Assembly: GCA_030748415.1 (NCBI GenBank)
Contig: JASMMA010000010.1
Span: 45,096-109,095 of the forward strand
Direction of reading: 5' to 3'
DNA from: Planctomycetota bacterium
GTDB taxonomy: Bacteria > Planctomycetota > UBA1135
Length of the DNA stretch: 64,000 nucleotides
The notes under the pieces were generated by a model. The model made no database searches. It saw only the letters and a list, made by a program, of their open reading frames with translations, and had not been told where the DNA came from. This document shows, in pieces, positions 21,462-29,639 of the stretch. The position numbers and the translations under genes are program-made. Each line of letters starts with the position of its first letter. Within the stretch, counting starts at the first letter, position 1.

Positions 21462-22025
21462 TTAAGTTGCCTCAACCTGCCATTGTTGGATTTCAACGCT
21501 GGTAGCTCGGCCAAAGATTGTGACCGATATTTTCAGCAAACCCTTGTCATCAACGGACTCCTCAACGGTGCCGTCAAAGCCCTCGAATGGGCCTTCCTTG
21601 ATGCGAACAAGGTCTCCGACCTTGACCGCGACCGCCATTCGTGGTGTTTCGGCGGTGTCGTCCATGCGAGCCAAAAGTTGAGCGACTTCTTCATCGCTCA
21701 TGGGGACCGGTTCAGCACCGCCACCCACAAAGTCACCAAACCCCTTCGTTTCTCGCAGTGCGAACCAGACTTTTTGGTCTTCTTCAGATTTTTCGCTGGG
21801 GTCGTGTTTTCCCAAGTCAGCCTGAAGCAAAACATAGCCTGGATAGATTTTGTGGTTGGTTACCTTTTTCTTTCCTGCTTTAACCTCGGTGATTCGTTCG
21901 ATAGGAACAAGAACTTGTGGAAGGCGCACCTCAAGGCCGTCGGCCTTAATGCGGCGCAGGAGTCGCTCACGAACCTTATCTTCTTGGTTCGTAGGGACCC
22001 GAACGACATACCAGTTCATAGCCAT
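21462..22025 (-). CDS. nusG: transcription termination/antitermination factor NusG
   Basis: NusG binds RNA polymerase through its N-terminal domain and Rho or S10 through its KOW domain. The 187 residues from ATG 22025 start MAMNWYVVRVPTNQEDKV. They include the NGN domain with HKIYPGYVLLQADL and a C-terminal KOW, VKVGDLVRIKEGPFEGFDGTVEE. A GGTGG eight bases upstream supports this start. About 20 Asp/Glu-rich residues around HDPSEKSEEDQ enlarge the NGN domain. Confidence 0.95.
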   Translation of the reverse strand: MAMNWYVVRVPTNQEDKVRERLLRRIKADGLEVRLPQVLVPIERITEVKAGKKKVTNHKIYPGYVLLQADLGKHDPSEKSEEDQKVWFALRETKGFGDFVGGGAEPVPMSDEEVAQLLARMDDTAETPRMAVAVKVGDLVRIKEGPFEGFDGTVEESVDDKGLLKISVTIFGRATSVEIQQWQVEAT

Positions 22026-22030
22026 ATTCG

Positions 22031-22474
22031 TTATCCACCCACCGTTTGCCAAAGAATGGAATCAAAAAGTCGCCCGAGCAAGGCATCGCTAAAAGCTAAA
22101 AATCCCATCAGAATGAGGACCGTGCTCACTACGACGATAGAAGAGTTGCTGGCTTCCTTGAAAGTAGGCCAAGTTACTTTCTTCATTTCATCTTCAACTT
22201 CAATAAGTTTGTCCGCAGTTTTTTCAACTGCCAACTTGCCTACCAAAAACCAAGTCAAAAGGAGAAAGACTCCAAAAGCGCCCAAGAATGACCCGTTTAG
22301 AGTCACCCCAAGAATGGGAAGACTGTCAAAACCCTCGAATAGAGGAGTACGCAATCCTTCCCAACGATCGAGGGTTCCACGAAGAGCCAAGCAACCATAG
22401 GCAATCATGCCCTCAGCCAGCCAGAATGTTGCCTGGCGGGCGTTGCGACCTTCTTCGGGTTTGTAGCGATACAT
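22031..22474 (-). CDS. secE: preprotein translocase subunit SecE, extended form
   Basis: SecE clamps the SecY channel in the inner membrane. The C-terminal part is the SecE core: an amphipathic helix with EMKKVTWPTFKEASNSSIVVV, then a membrane span around TVLILMGFLAF. The N-terminal 75 residues add hydrophobic stretches at about 17-31 and 55-78, giving a 147-residue protein with probably three membrane spans. Short SecE proteins have about 60 residues. It lies between rpmG and nusG, the usual place. Confidence 0.93.
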   Translation of the reverse strand: MYRYKPEEGRNARQATFWLAEGMIAYGCLALRGTLDRWEGLRTPLFEGFDSLPILGVTLNGSFLGAFGVFLLLTWFLVGKLAVEKTADKLIEVEDEMKKVTWPTFKEASNSSIVVVSTVLILMGFLAFSDALLGRLFDSILWQTVGG

Positions 22475-22490
22475 AGGGAAAGCCTTTTAC

Positions 22491-22649
22491 CTAGAGCTTC
22501 TTCTCTCGGTGAAGGGTGTGCTTGCCACAAAAGCGGCAAAACTTTTTCTTTTCAAGTTTGTACTCCGCACGCGCCCGCTTACCGGTGGTGTAGTTCCGGT
22601 TGCGGCAATCGGTGCACTCGAGAAAGACGTGTCGTTCCTTGTTTTTCAT
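22491..22649 (-). CDS. rpmG: 50S ribosomal protein L33, zinc-ribbon type
   Basis: This 52-residue gene sits between tuf and secE. The translation starts MKNKERHVFLECTDC and continues with NYTTGKRARAEYKLEKKKF, then CRFCGKHTLHREKKL. The two CxxC pairs make it the zinc-binding (C+) form of L33. The tuf-rpmG-secE-nusG order is standard in many bacteria. Confidence 0.95.
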   Translation of the reverse strand: MKNKERHVFLECTDCRNRNYTTGKRARAEYKLEKKKFCRFCGKHTLHREKKL

Positions 22650-22661
22650 GATTCAAGGGCA

Positions 22662-22694
22662 GGCACCGGTTTAACCACAGGCCAAACCGGTGCC
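22662..22694 (-). promoter_or_regulatory. hairpin between tuf and rpmG
   Basis: A perfect 11-bp stem (GGCACCGGTTT with AAACCGGTGCC) and an 11-base loop lie ten bases after the tuf stop. No U-run follows, so full termination is unlikely. It could protect the abundant tuf message at its 3' end or act as a processing site before rpmG-secE-nusG. Confidence 0.65.
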
Positions 22695-22703
22695 AAGTTT
22701 TGT

Positions 22704-23909
22704 TTATTCAACAACTGCGGAAACAACTCCAGCGCCAACGGTGCGGCCGCCTTCGCGAATCGCGAAACGCAACTGAGCGTCCATTGCAACAGGAGTAATC
22801 AAGTCAACCGTCATCTTGACATTGTCACCAGGCATGACCATCTCAACACCTTCGGGCAGAGAAATGGAGCCAGTTACATCAGTGGTACGGAAGTAGAACT
22901 GAGGGCGGTATCCAGTAAAGAAGGGCTTTTCACGACCACCTTCTTTCTTACTCAGGATATAAACCTCGGCCTCGAACTTTGTGTGAGGAGTAATGGAGCC
23001 AGGAGCAGAAAGAACTTGGCCACGCTCGACCTCGTCTTTCTTGATTCCACGAAGGAGGCAACCAACATTGTCACCCGCACGCCCTTCATCCAAAGTCTTC
23101 TGGAACATTTCCACGCCTGTACAGGTGGTCTTGACTGTGTCCCGGAAACCGACAATTTCAATCTCTTCGCCGGTCTTTACGATTCCAGCCTCAACGCGAC
23201 CCGTTACAACAGTTCCGCGGCCTTCGATGGAGAACACATCTTCCACAGGCATGAGGAAACTCTTATCTACATCTCGCTCAGGTTCAGGGATGTAATCATC
23301 AACTGCATCCATGAGTTCTTGGATGGACTTGTAGCAATCATCATCGACAGCTGTGCCAGCAAGAACGCCATCCATGGCTTGAAGGGCAGAACCCCGAATG
23401 ATAGGAATATCATCGCCAGGGAACTGGTACTCACTCAAGAGTTCGCGGATTTCCATCTCAACGAGATCAAGAAGTTCTTCATCGTCAACCATGTCGCACT
23501 TGTTCATGTAAACAACAAGTGCAGGCACATTTACCTGGCGGGCGAGAAGGATGTGTTCACGAGTCTGGGGCATCGGACCATCGTTGGCCGATACAACCAG
23601 AATGCCGCCGTCCATTTGAGCAGCACCGGTAATCATGTTTTTCACATAATCGGCGTGGCCAGGACAATCCACGTGTGCGTAGTGACGGTTTTCCGTTTCG
23701 TACTCAACATGGGCGGTGGAGATTGTGATGCCTCTTGCCTTCTCTTCCGGGGCCTTATCGATTTCATCGAAGGCCATAGCTTTTCCGCCAGATTTCATGG
23801 CGAGATAACCGGTGATGGCAGATGTCAGCGTGGTTTTACCGTGATCCACGTGACCGACGGTGCCCACATTGACGTGTGGCTTGGTACGCTCAAAGACTTC
23901 CTTGGCCAT
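22704..23909 (-). CDS. tuf: elongation factor Tu
   Basis: EF-Tu delivers aminoacyl-tRNA to the A site. I chose ATG 23909 ([19 protein letters not shown]), giving 401 residues; ten further codons are open upstream. The G motifs are GHVDHGKTT, the switch [19 protein letters not shown] and MNKCDM. Domains II and III end in the conserved [11 protein letters not shown]. It follows the four-tRNA cluster as in the tufB arrangement. There is no other tuf next to the EF-G gene in this window. Confidence 0.98.
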   Translation of the reverse strand: MAKEVFERTKPHVNVGTVGHVDHGKTTLTSAITGYLAMKSGGKAMAFDEIDKAPEEKARGITISTAHVEYETENRHYAHVDCPGHADYVKNMITGAAQMDGGILVVSANDGPMPQTREHILLARQVNVPALVVYMNKCDMVDDEELLDLVEMEIRELLSEYQFPGDDIPIIRGSALQAMDGVLAGTAVDDDCYKSIQELMDAVDDYIPEPERDVDKSFLMPVEDVFSIEGRGTVVTGRVEAGIVKTGEEIEIVGFRDTVKTTCTGVEMFQKTLDEGRAGDNVGCLLRGIKKDEVERGQVLSAPGSITPHTKFEAEVYILSKKEGGREKPFFTGYRPQFYFRTTDVTGSISLPEGVEMVMPGDNVKMTVDLITPVAMDAQLRFAIREGGRTVGAGVVSAVVE

Positions 23910-24002
23910 TTTATTTAGGCTGCCCGGTGAGGGGCGCAATTTCAGGGTTTTGACAGGTTGTTGTTAGTGAATGAAAGACTCCAAGGGAAATCCTTGAAGT
24001 CG

Positions 24003-24021
24003 TTCCGGTGAAAAACCGGAA
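24003..24021 (-). promoter_or_regulatory. hairpin between tRNA-Thr and tuf
   Basis: A 7-bp perfect stem (TTCCGGT with ACCGGAA) with a five-base loop lies 17 bases after the encoded CCA end of tRNA-Thr(GGT). It sits in the roughly 130-base tuf leader of the shared tRNA-tuf transcript. A role in 3' tRNA maturation or leader stability is inferred. Confidence 0.5.
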
Positions 24022-24038
24022 TGGGATTTTAGTCGCGA

Positions 24039-24113
24039 TGGAGCTGCTGACGGGATTTGAACCCGTGACCTCCTCCTTACCAAGGAGGTGCTCTACCCCT
24101 GAGCTACAGCAGC
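24039..24113 (-). tRNA. tRNA-Thr (anticodon GGT)
   Basis: A complete cloverleaf with a seven-pair acceptor stem (GCTGCTG with CAGCAGC), D arm, anticodon stem CCTCC/GGAGG, loop TTGGTAA and T arm ACGGGTTCAAATCCCGT. The 3' CCA is encoded in the genome. It is the last of four tRNAs upstream of tuf. Confidence 0.96.
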
Positions 24114-24126
24114 GTGGTTCGCACCG

Positions 24127-24200
<74 letters not shown>

Positions 24201-24231
24201 TTGAACGGATGCGTGCTGGCACGCTGTATGT

Positions 24232-24316
24232 TGGTGGGGAGAGGAGGATTCGAACCTCCGAAGGCGGAGCCAACGGATTTACAGTCCGTCCCGTTTGGCC
24301 ACTCCGGAATCTCCCC
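24232..24316 (-). tRNA. tRNA-Tyr (anticodon GTA)
   Basis: An 85-base class II tRNA with a long variable arm. The acceptor stem is GGGGAGA/TCTCCCC, the anticodon loop CTGTAAA gives GTA, and an A discriminator and encoded CCA are present. The second tRNA of the cluster. Confidence 0.96.
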
Positions 24317-24402
24317 GTGAAGCATTCAAGCTTCAGGCGGCGACAAGAGACGAAAAAGAACAGAACTTCACGAGTTTCCTAGGCGTGGAGGACGACCGGA
24401 AG

Positions 24403-24478
24403 TGGAGCTAGCGAAGGGACTTGAACCCTTGACCACCGGTTTACAAAACCGGAGCTCTACCAACTGAGCTACGCTAGC
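24403..24478 (-). tRNA. tRNA-Thr (anticodon TGT)
   Basis: A complete 76-base tRNA with an encoded CCA, acceptor stem GCTAGCG/CGCTAGC, anticodon stem CCGGT/ACCGG and loop TTTGTAA. It is the first gene of the cluster, about 22 bases after the predicted start. The order Thr(TGT)-Tyr-Gly-Thr(GGT)-tuf is the same as thrU-tyrU-glyT-thrT-tufB in E. coli. Confidence 0.96.
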
Positions 24479-24507
24479 AAGGCACCCGGAGGCCGAAAGG
24501 GCCAAAC

Positions 24508-24535
24508 ATCATACGCCCCCCCGAGGGGCAGTCAA
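24508..24535 (-). promoter_or_regulatory. strong sigma70-type promoter of the tRNA-tuf operon
   Basis: TTGACT (24530-24535), a 16-base GC-rich spacer and TATGAT (24508-24513) on the minus strand are near consensus. The segment CGTATGATGTTTGGCCC spanning the -10 is shared, with one difference, with the S10 promoter at 7453. This is the likely main start of the whole 24-kb block. Confidence 0.85.
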
Positions 24536-24579
24536 TCAATAGACTTGGGAAAACTTGAGGATTGAAAAAAAATCCAATT

Positions 24580-25767
24580 TCAGTCCCCGATTTCATCGGG
24601 CCAGGAGCTGGGTTGCTGGTCTTTTCCCAGTTCCCCGAAGCGGACCATCATCTCTCGAAAGGTCACCCCTCCAAGACGAGCCCGTAGGGCGGATGCAATC
24701 TCAAGAGCAACAACCGATTCGGCAACCACAGATGCAGCAGAAACCGCGCAAACATCGCTCCGTTCATAGGTTGCGCGCGCTTCCTCGTGTTTCTCTAAAT
24801 CCACAGATTCCACCCCGTGTCGCAAGGTGGGAATAGGCTTCATTGCGGCAAAAAGACGGATAGGTTGACCATTGCTAAGCCCCCCCTCTACTCCCCCGGC
24901 ATGGTTGGACAACCTGCCCAAGCCAGACCAAGCACTTGAATCGAGGTAAATGCCGTCGTGAAAAGAGCTTCCGGGCATTCCCGAGCCTGAAAACCCGGCC
25001 CCAATTGAGACCCCTTTTATGGCGGGAACCGATGCCAGCGTGGCCATTAACCGGGCATCTAAGCGGTCCACGGGTTGATCAAAGCCCCCTAATCCAGGAG
25101 GACAGCCAAAAACAGCAACTTCAATCAGACCACCTAAGGAATCTCCAGCCTTTTCGGCCGCTTGAATGGCACTCTTCCAAGCTCCGTCCATGGAGTCATC
25201 TAGGCCAAAAAAGGCGCTTCGAGCCCTTGAATCCCCTATTTTATTCGGTTTCGTGGGGAAATCCCAATCCGCCTCCACGCCTCCGATGCCTCGAACCCAA
25301 GCAAAGACCTCTACGCCGAATGGGGCCAACAATTGGGAGGCCACTTCACCCAAAGCGGTCCGGGAGGCCGTTTCTCGGGCGCTCGCCCGTTCCAGCAAAG
25401 CTCGAATATCTCGGTTCTGATTCCGTAAGACACCAGGCAAATCTACATGCCCAGGCCTGGGAGAAGTCAAGTTGGGGAGTACATCAATCTTTTGGTCGGC
25501 ATTTCCAATCCCCAAAGTAAGAGGGCTCCCAAGAGTGACTCCCTTTTTCATGCCCGAAAGCACGGACAGGGCATCTTTCTCAAAGCTGGCCCGCTTTCCT
25601 CGCCCATAAGCCTCCCAGCGGCGCATCATGCCTTTTTGAACTGCCTCAAAATCTAGCGGCAGGCCAGCAGGCAAGCCTTCCAGAATTGCAGTCAATTGGG
25701 GGCCATGCGATTCGCCAGTGGTGGTCCAATGAAGGCCATGCGCTTGGGGTGAAGAATGGTGGGTCAT
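24580..25767 (-). CDS. aroC: chorismate synthase
   Basis: AroC converts 5-enolpyruvylshikimate-3-phosphate to chorismate using reduced FMN, the last shikimate step. The 395 residues include the signatures TTGESHGP (near the N-terminus), SPRPGHVDLPGV, RASARETASRTALG and the C-terminal RSDVCAVSAASVVAES. Length is slightly above the usual 360. The ATG overlaps the stop of the upstream receiver gene (ATGA), so it is probably cotranscribed with mutS2 and the receiver. Its last 20 bases form a small hairpin before an A/T run. Confidence 0.96.
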   Translation of the reverse strand: MTHHSSPQAHGLHWTTTGESHGPQLTAILEGLPAGLPLDFEAVQKGMMRRWEAYGRGKRASFEKDALSVLSGMKKGVTLGSPLTLGIGNADQKIDVLPNLTSPRPGHVDLPGVLRNQNRDIRALLERASARETASRTALGEVASQLLAPFGVEVFAWVRGIGGVEADWDFPTKPNKIGDSRARSAFFGLDDSMDGAWKSAIQAAEKAGDSLGGLIEVAVFGCPPGLGGFDQPVDRLDARLMATLASVPAIKGVSIGAGFSGSGMPGSSFHDGIYLDSSAWSGLGRLSNHAGGVEGGLSNGQPIRLFAAMKPIPTLRHGVESVDLEKHEEARATYERSDVCAVSAASVVAESVVALEIASALRARLGGVTFREMMVRFGELGKDQQPSSWPDEIGD

Positions 25768-26147
25768 GATTCGGTTTCGAGCTCGCCCCCCTGGGCAAGG
25801 GTTCGCACTTGTTCAACAAGCTCTAGGATAGAGAAAGGCTTCGCGACAACACCATGGAAAGTGGGAAGAGATTCCAGACTTGCAACGCGTGCGTCGTCGG
25901 GAGTGCCTGTCACCATCAAAAAGGGTGGAAGAATCCCCTTTGAGTGCCAATGAAGAGCAAGTTGTTCCCCGGAATTCCCTTCGCTCAAGTTGAGGTCTAG
26001 CAAAAGAAAGTCTGCAGACTCCAACAGTTCTTCAGCCTCTTGGGCATGGGCACAAAGGACTGCCTCACAGTCCACTCGTCCCAAGGCAAGAGCAAGCAAC
26101 TCTCGGAGAGAAAGGTCATTATCTAAAACAAGAACGCGGGGGGTCAT
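25764..26147 (-). CDS. stand-alone response-regulator receiver domain
   Basis: A 127-residue receiver domain with no output domain. The acidic pair is D9/D11 (VLVLDND), the phospho-acceptor is D51 in LLLDLNLSEG, T80 lies in MVTGT and K103 in VAKPFS. These residues indicate it can be phosphorylated. No histidine kinase gene is nearby. Start ATG 26147 and stop 25764 overlap the stop of mutS2 and the start of aroC respectively (ATGA each), so translation is coupled, but no link in function is evident. Confidence 0.88.
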   Translation of the reverse strand: MTPRVLVLDNDLSLRELLALALGRVDCEAVLCAHAQEAEELLESADFLLLDLNLSEGNSGEQLALHWHSKGILPPFLMVTGTPDDARVASLESLPTFHGVVAKPFSILELVEQVRTLAQGGELETES

Positions 26148-28207
26148 GGAGAATCCAGCCAACTGATTTCGTGAATGGGGAGTTCGATATCCAACTGCCC
26201 ATGCCGCAGTTTGATACGGCCCCTCTTGGAATCCAACTTCAAAACTTGCATGCGTGAGCGGTATTGGGGAACCCAAACAGTCATTCCCTTTTTGAGTCCT
26301 CGAAGGAAGGTGTCCCAGCGGGCAGCCAAATCCGATTCATTCATCACTTTGCGAAGTTCCTCCTGAAGAGCAACAAATTGGACGCGTACCTCTTTGGTCA
26401 TTTGGCCAGTAAGAGAGTCGCTTCGACTCTCCAAAAGAGCTTCCATGCGAGAGCGCAAGTCTCGAAAGGCCATTTCCGCTTCGTCTTCACGAAGCTTGGC
26501 ACGAAAGCGGGCTGCACTCTCTTGCTCTTCGGCAGAGCGAAGGGTTTCCCGAACTTCCGCCTCGGCACCTCGTGCGCGCTCCCGTATTTCTTCTGCGTGC
26601 CGACGCACTCCTGCGGCATCAGCAATCAAATCTTCCATTCCCGCATTGCGGCGGCCCAAGGATTCGGCTCGCTCCAAAATAGGTGCGGGCATCCCCATGG
26701 TTTTGGCAACATCCAGGGCATGGCTCGCGCCTGGAACCCCAACAAGCAACCGAAAACTGGGGCTCAGGCTTTCAGGGTCAAATTCCATGGAAGCATTTTC
26801 GGCTCGGTTGGATTGAACAGAAAAAAGTTTCAATGAACCTAAGTGAGTGTTCGCCATAACAAAAGCTTGAGACTCAAGAAGTCGCTCCAATATGGACTGT
26901 CCAAGGGCGCTCCCTTCTTCAGGGTCTGTTCCAGTCCCGAGTTCATCTAAAAGAACAAGGCTCCCTCTTTGCACACCTTCCAAAATGCGTAGGATTTTCC
27001 GAAGGTGGCCCGAAAAAGTGGAAAGGCTGGACTCAAGAGATTGCTGATCACCGATGTCTGCATCAATTCCCGGGAAAACAGGAACCGCGCTCCCCTCTGA
27101 AATTGGGACAGGTAAACCCGCGCAGGACAAGGCACTCAACAGGCCTACCGTCTTCAAGGCGACCGTTTTTCCGCCAGTGTTCGGCCCCGTGACCACTAAT
27201 AAATCAAAGTCGGTTCCCAATTCAATGCTCAGAGGAGTAACTTCTTCAAACCCAAGTTGCCGGACGAGCAACGGGTGGCGCGCATCAATAAGGCGTAGGG
27301 ACTCACTCGGCATTTCAGGCCATTCGGCATTCAACTCAAGGGCCCACTTTGCCGCAGCAAAGGCAAGGTCCGCCTGGCCTAAGCGAAGATCTGCCTCTTG
27401 CAAATCCACACGGCGACGAACAAAGGACCGAGTGCACTCGGCAAGCACGCGTTGAATGACTTGGTGCAAACGGCTCTCAGTGGATGCCATTTGATTGGAC
27501 CATTCCACTACAGAATCTGGCTCAAGGTAAACCGTGTCGCCCGAGTTGGAACGGTCATGGAGGATTCCACGAGCTCGTCCAAGGTGCGTGTTCTTCACTG
27601 CAAGTGTGGGTCGGCCCCCGCGAAGAACCGGTCGTGTGTCCTGCAATAAACCTTGACGACTCCACTGCTCTAAAACTTCTTGCATGGCCTTCTTGCGTCG
27701 GGCTTCCGCGCGGGCCAATTCTTTCCGCAAAGGTGGGATTGCAGTGTCGGCTGAGTCCCGAACATGGCCCCGCTCATCAATGCTGATTTCCAACAACGAG
27801 AGCAAATCATCCAGGGCCGGCGCACCAGCCAGGAGTGTGTTCAAGGCCGGGAACTCGGGGTGGGAAGCGGCCCAAGTGTTCAAGTTCCCCATGCGGCGAA
27901 GGGCATCCAACACGCTGGCCAACTCTTCCCCGTCTAAAGTTCGGTGAGTGGCATGTTCCAATAAAGCGGGAAGGTCTCCTCCTCGCCCAAAGGCCGGAGC
28001 CACATCCCCCTTCACCGCCCGCCGAGCTTCCATTCCTCGATTTCGAACGGCATCTCGCTCTACGGGTTCCATTTGAGGGTGTCTCGCTTGAACAGCACGG
28101 CGCCCAGCCAAGGTTGCGGTGAACTCCCCCACCCAAGCCAAAGTCTCGGGGAAGCCGAGGACCTCAAGCGCTTCCTTAGGAAATGGGTTTGCAGGGGGGG
28201 TGGGCAT
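26144..28207 (-). CDS. mutS2: MutS2-family ATPase lacking the Smr domain
   Basis: MutS2 proteins are implicated in suppressing recombination and in rescuing collided ribosomes. The 687 residues have the N-terminal clamp region, the Walker A VTGPNTGGKTVALKT, Walker B LVLLDELGTGTDP and the motif MANTHLGSLK. A coiled coil of Arg/Glu/Ala follows (about residues 520-620), then a KOW-like segment GLKKGMTVWVPQYRSRMQVL. The protein ends there; full MutS2 (about 780) carries a C-terminal Smr nuclease domain that is missing here. Start ATG 28207 (MPTPPANPFPKEALEV) is preferred over 28261, which runs into the divergent gene. Confidence 0.9.
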   Translation of the reverse strand: MPTPPANPFPKEALEVLGFPETLAWVGEFTATLAGRRAVQARHPQMEPVERDAVRNRGMEARRAVKGDVAPAFGRGGDLPALLEHATHRTLDGEELASVLDALRRMGNLNTWAASHPEFPALNTLLAGAPALDDLLSLLEISIDERGHVRDSADTAIPPLRKELARAEARRKKAMQEVLEQWSRQGLLQDTRPVLRGGRPTLAVKNTHLGRARGILHDRSNSGDTVYLEPDSVVEWSNQMASTESRLHQVIQRVLAECTRSFVRRRVDLQEADLRLGQADLAFAAAKWALELNAEWPEMPSESLRLIDARHPLLVRQLGFEEVTPLSIELGTDFDLLVVTGPNTGGKTVALKTVGLLSALSCAGLPVPISEGSAVPVFPGIDADIGDQQSLESSLSTFSGHLRKILRILEGVQRGSLVLLDELGTGTDPEEGSALGQSILERLLESQAFVMANTHLGSLKLFSVQSNRAENASMEFDPESLSPSFRLLVGVPGASHALDVAKTMGMPAPILERAESLGRRNAGMEDLIADAAGVRRHAEEIRERARGAEAEVRETLRSAEEQESAARFRAKLREDEAEMAFRDLRSRMEALLESRSDSLTGQMTKEVRVQFVALQEELRKVMNESDLAARWDTFLRGLKKGMTVWVPQYRSRMQVLKLDSKRGRIKLRHGQLDIELPIHEISWLDSP

Positions 28208-28242
28208 GAATTCAGCGTTGCCGGAGCCTAGAATGGCGGGCC

Positions 28243-29637
28243 ATGACGGCCGCATCTGCAAACAAAGAAACCCTCATCCATAGGAATATTTTGGATGCAG
28301 TTGGTGATACTCCCCTCGTCCGACTTCCCGCTGATTTCGACCCCGAGGTGAAGTGTGAAGTTCTCCTAAAACTTGAATATTCCAACCCCGGTGGCAGCCT
28401 TAAAGATCGGATTGCCATCCACATGATTCAGGCCGCGGTTGAGCGGGGCGACTTGGCCCCAGGTGGTCGCATTGTTGAATGTAGTTCCGGAAACACGGGC
28501 GCCGGCTTGGCAATGGCTGCCTCGGCAATGGGTTTCGACATCACGGTTGTGATTCCCGACAAAATGAGCCAAGAAAAAATCTCCGCAATTGAGGCTCTGG
28601 GTGCCGAAGTGGTCATCACTCCTGCCAATGTGGATATTGAGGATCCCATGCACTACACCAAAGTTGCGGGACAGATTGCGAAAGAATGTGGCGGATGGTG
28701 GCCCGATCAATATCACAATACCGATAACACCGATGCTCATTACAAAACAACTGGCCCTGAAATCTGGGCCCAATGCGAAGGTCAATTGGACGCTTTTGTT
28801 GCGGGCGCCGGCACTGGCGGCACCCTCACTGGCGTCGCTCAATTTCTGAAAGAGGTTGACCCCTCTGTTCAAATAGTCGGGGTGGATCCTCCTGGCTCCA
28901 TTTTGGCGCACTGGTGGAAGCACCGTGAGATGTGCGAACCAGCTCCATATGCCGTTGAAGGTGCTGGCGAAGAAGAAGTTCCTGGAGCTTGGAATCCAGA
29001 CATCATTGATGACTATCTTGTTATTGAAGATGCCCACTCCTTTCAAATCGCTCGCAAACTTGCCGCCGAAACGGGCATCTTTGCCGGCGGCTCGTCTGGC
29101 ATGAACCTCGCGGCAACTTTAAAGGTTGCTCGAACACTTCCTGAAACTGCACGAGTGGTCACGATTCTTCCCGACGGTGGGCGCGCCTACCTTAGCAAGG
29201 TCTATTCAGATGACTGGATGCGTGACCGACGCTTCCTTCCTCCGGTTCCTGAAGCCGGCGCGACTCTTCAAGAGCTTCTTCGCAATCGAGAGCGGGCAAC
29301 CGTAACCCCGGATGACACTCTTGCTTGGGCTGTTCACCAAACAGGTGAACGCGGGGTGCGCCCCCTTCCTGTGGTTGAAAACGGAACCCTTTTGGGCGTT
29401 CTGGATGAAGATGCTGCAATCGCTTGCTTAACTCAGGGCAAAGACTTAAATCAACTAAAGGTGGCAGACTTTATGCAAGCAGCTCCTCCGGTTCTTGAGG
29501 CAACCGCTCCCTGGACCGATGCCGCTAATCGCCTTCAAACTTCTGAGCGCATCCTCGTGCGAGACAAAAACGGGTTCCTATCCTTCTCGCGCCGCGATCT
29601 CATTCGTGCCCTTCCCCGCCTTCAACACGAAGTCTAA
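28243..29637 (+). CDS. cbs: cystathionine beta-synthase with C-terminal CBS domains
   Basis: A PLP enzyme condensing homocysteine with serine (or acetylserine) to cystathionine. K54 in NPGGSLKDRIA should bind PLP, and SSGNTGAGLA, AGTGGTLTG and the C-terminal GSSGMN complete the site. Residues from about 340 form a Bateman pair (CBS domains), as in full-length CBS. The second half of the pair is less well conserved. It is two bases upstream of a cystathionine gamma-lyase-like gene, which supports reverse transsulfuration. O-acetylserine sulfhydrylase activity is an alternative. Confidence 0.9.
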   Translation: MTAASANKETLIHRNILDAVGDTPLVRLPADFDPEVKCEVLLKLEYSNPGGSLKDRIAIHMIQAAVERGDLAPGGRIVECSSGNTGAGLAMAASAMGFDITVVIPDKMSQEKISAIEALGAEVVITPANVDIEDPMHYTKVAGQIAKECGGWWPDQYHNTDNTDAHYKTTGPEIWAQCEGQLDAFVAGAGTGGTLTGVAQFLKEVDPSVQIVGVDPPGSILAHWWKHREMCEPAPYAVEGAGEEEVPGAWNPDIIDDYLVIEDAHSFQIARKLAAETGIFAGGSSGMNLAATLKVARTLPETARVVTILPDGGRAYLSKVYSDDWMRDRRFLPPVPEAGATLQELLRNRERATVTPDDTLAWAVHQTGERGVRPLPVVENGTLLGVLDEDAAIACLTQGKDLNQLKVADFMQAAPPVLEATAPWTDAANRLQTSERILVRDKNGFLSFSRRDLIRALPRLQHEV

Positions 29638-29639
29638 TC

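Noticed and set aside
21417..22400. 327-codon open frame on the plus strand opposite nusG and secE
   Set aside because: It spans two real genes and their junction and lacks any family signature.
22509..23918. 469-codon open frame on the plus strand opposite tuf
   Set aside because: It is the complement of the highly conserved tuf gene; its translation resembles no family and the open frame follows from biased codon use in tuf.
24566..24600. Intrinsic terminator for aroC
   Set aside because: A six-pair stem (CCCGAT/ATCGGG) lies within the last codons, but 12 or more bases separate it from the T-run, so it does not fit the usual geometry.
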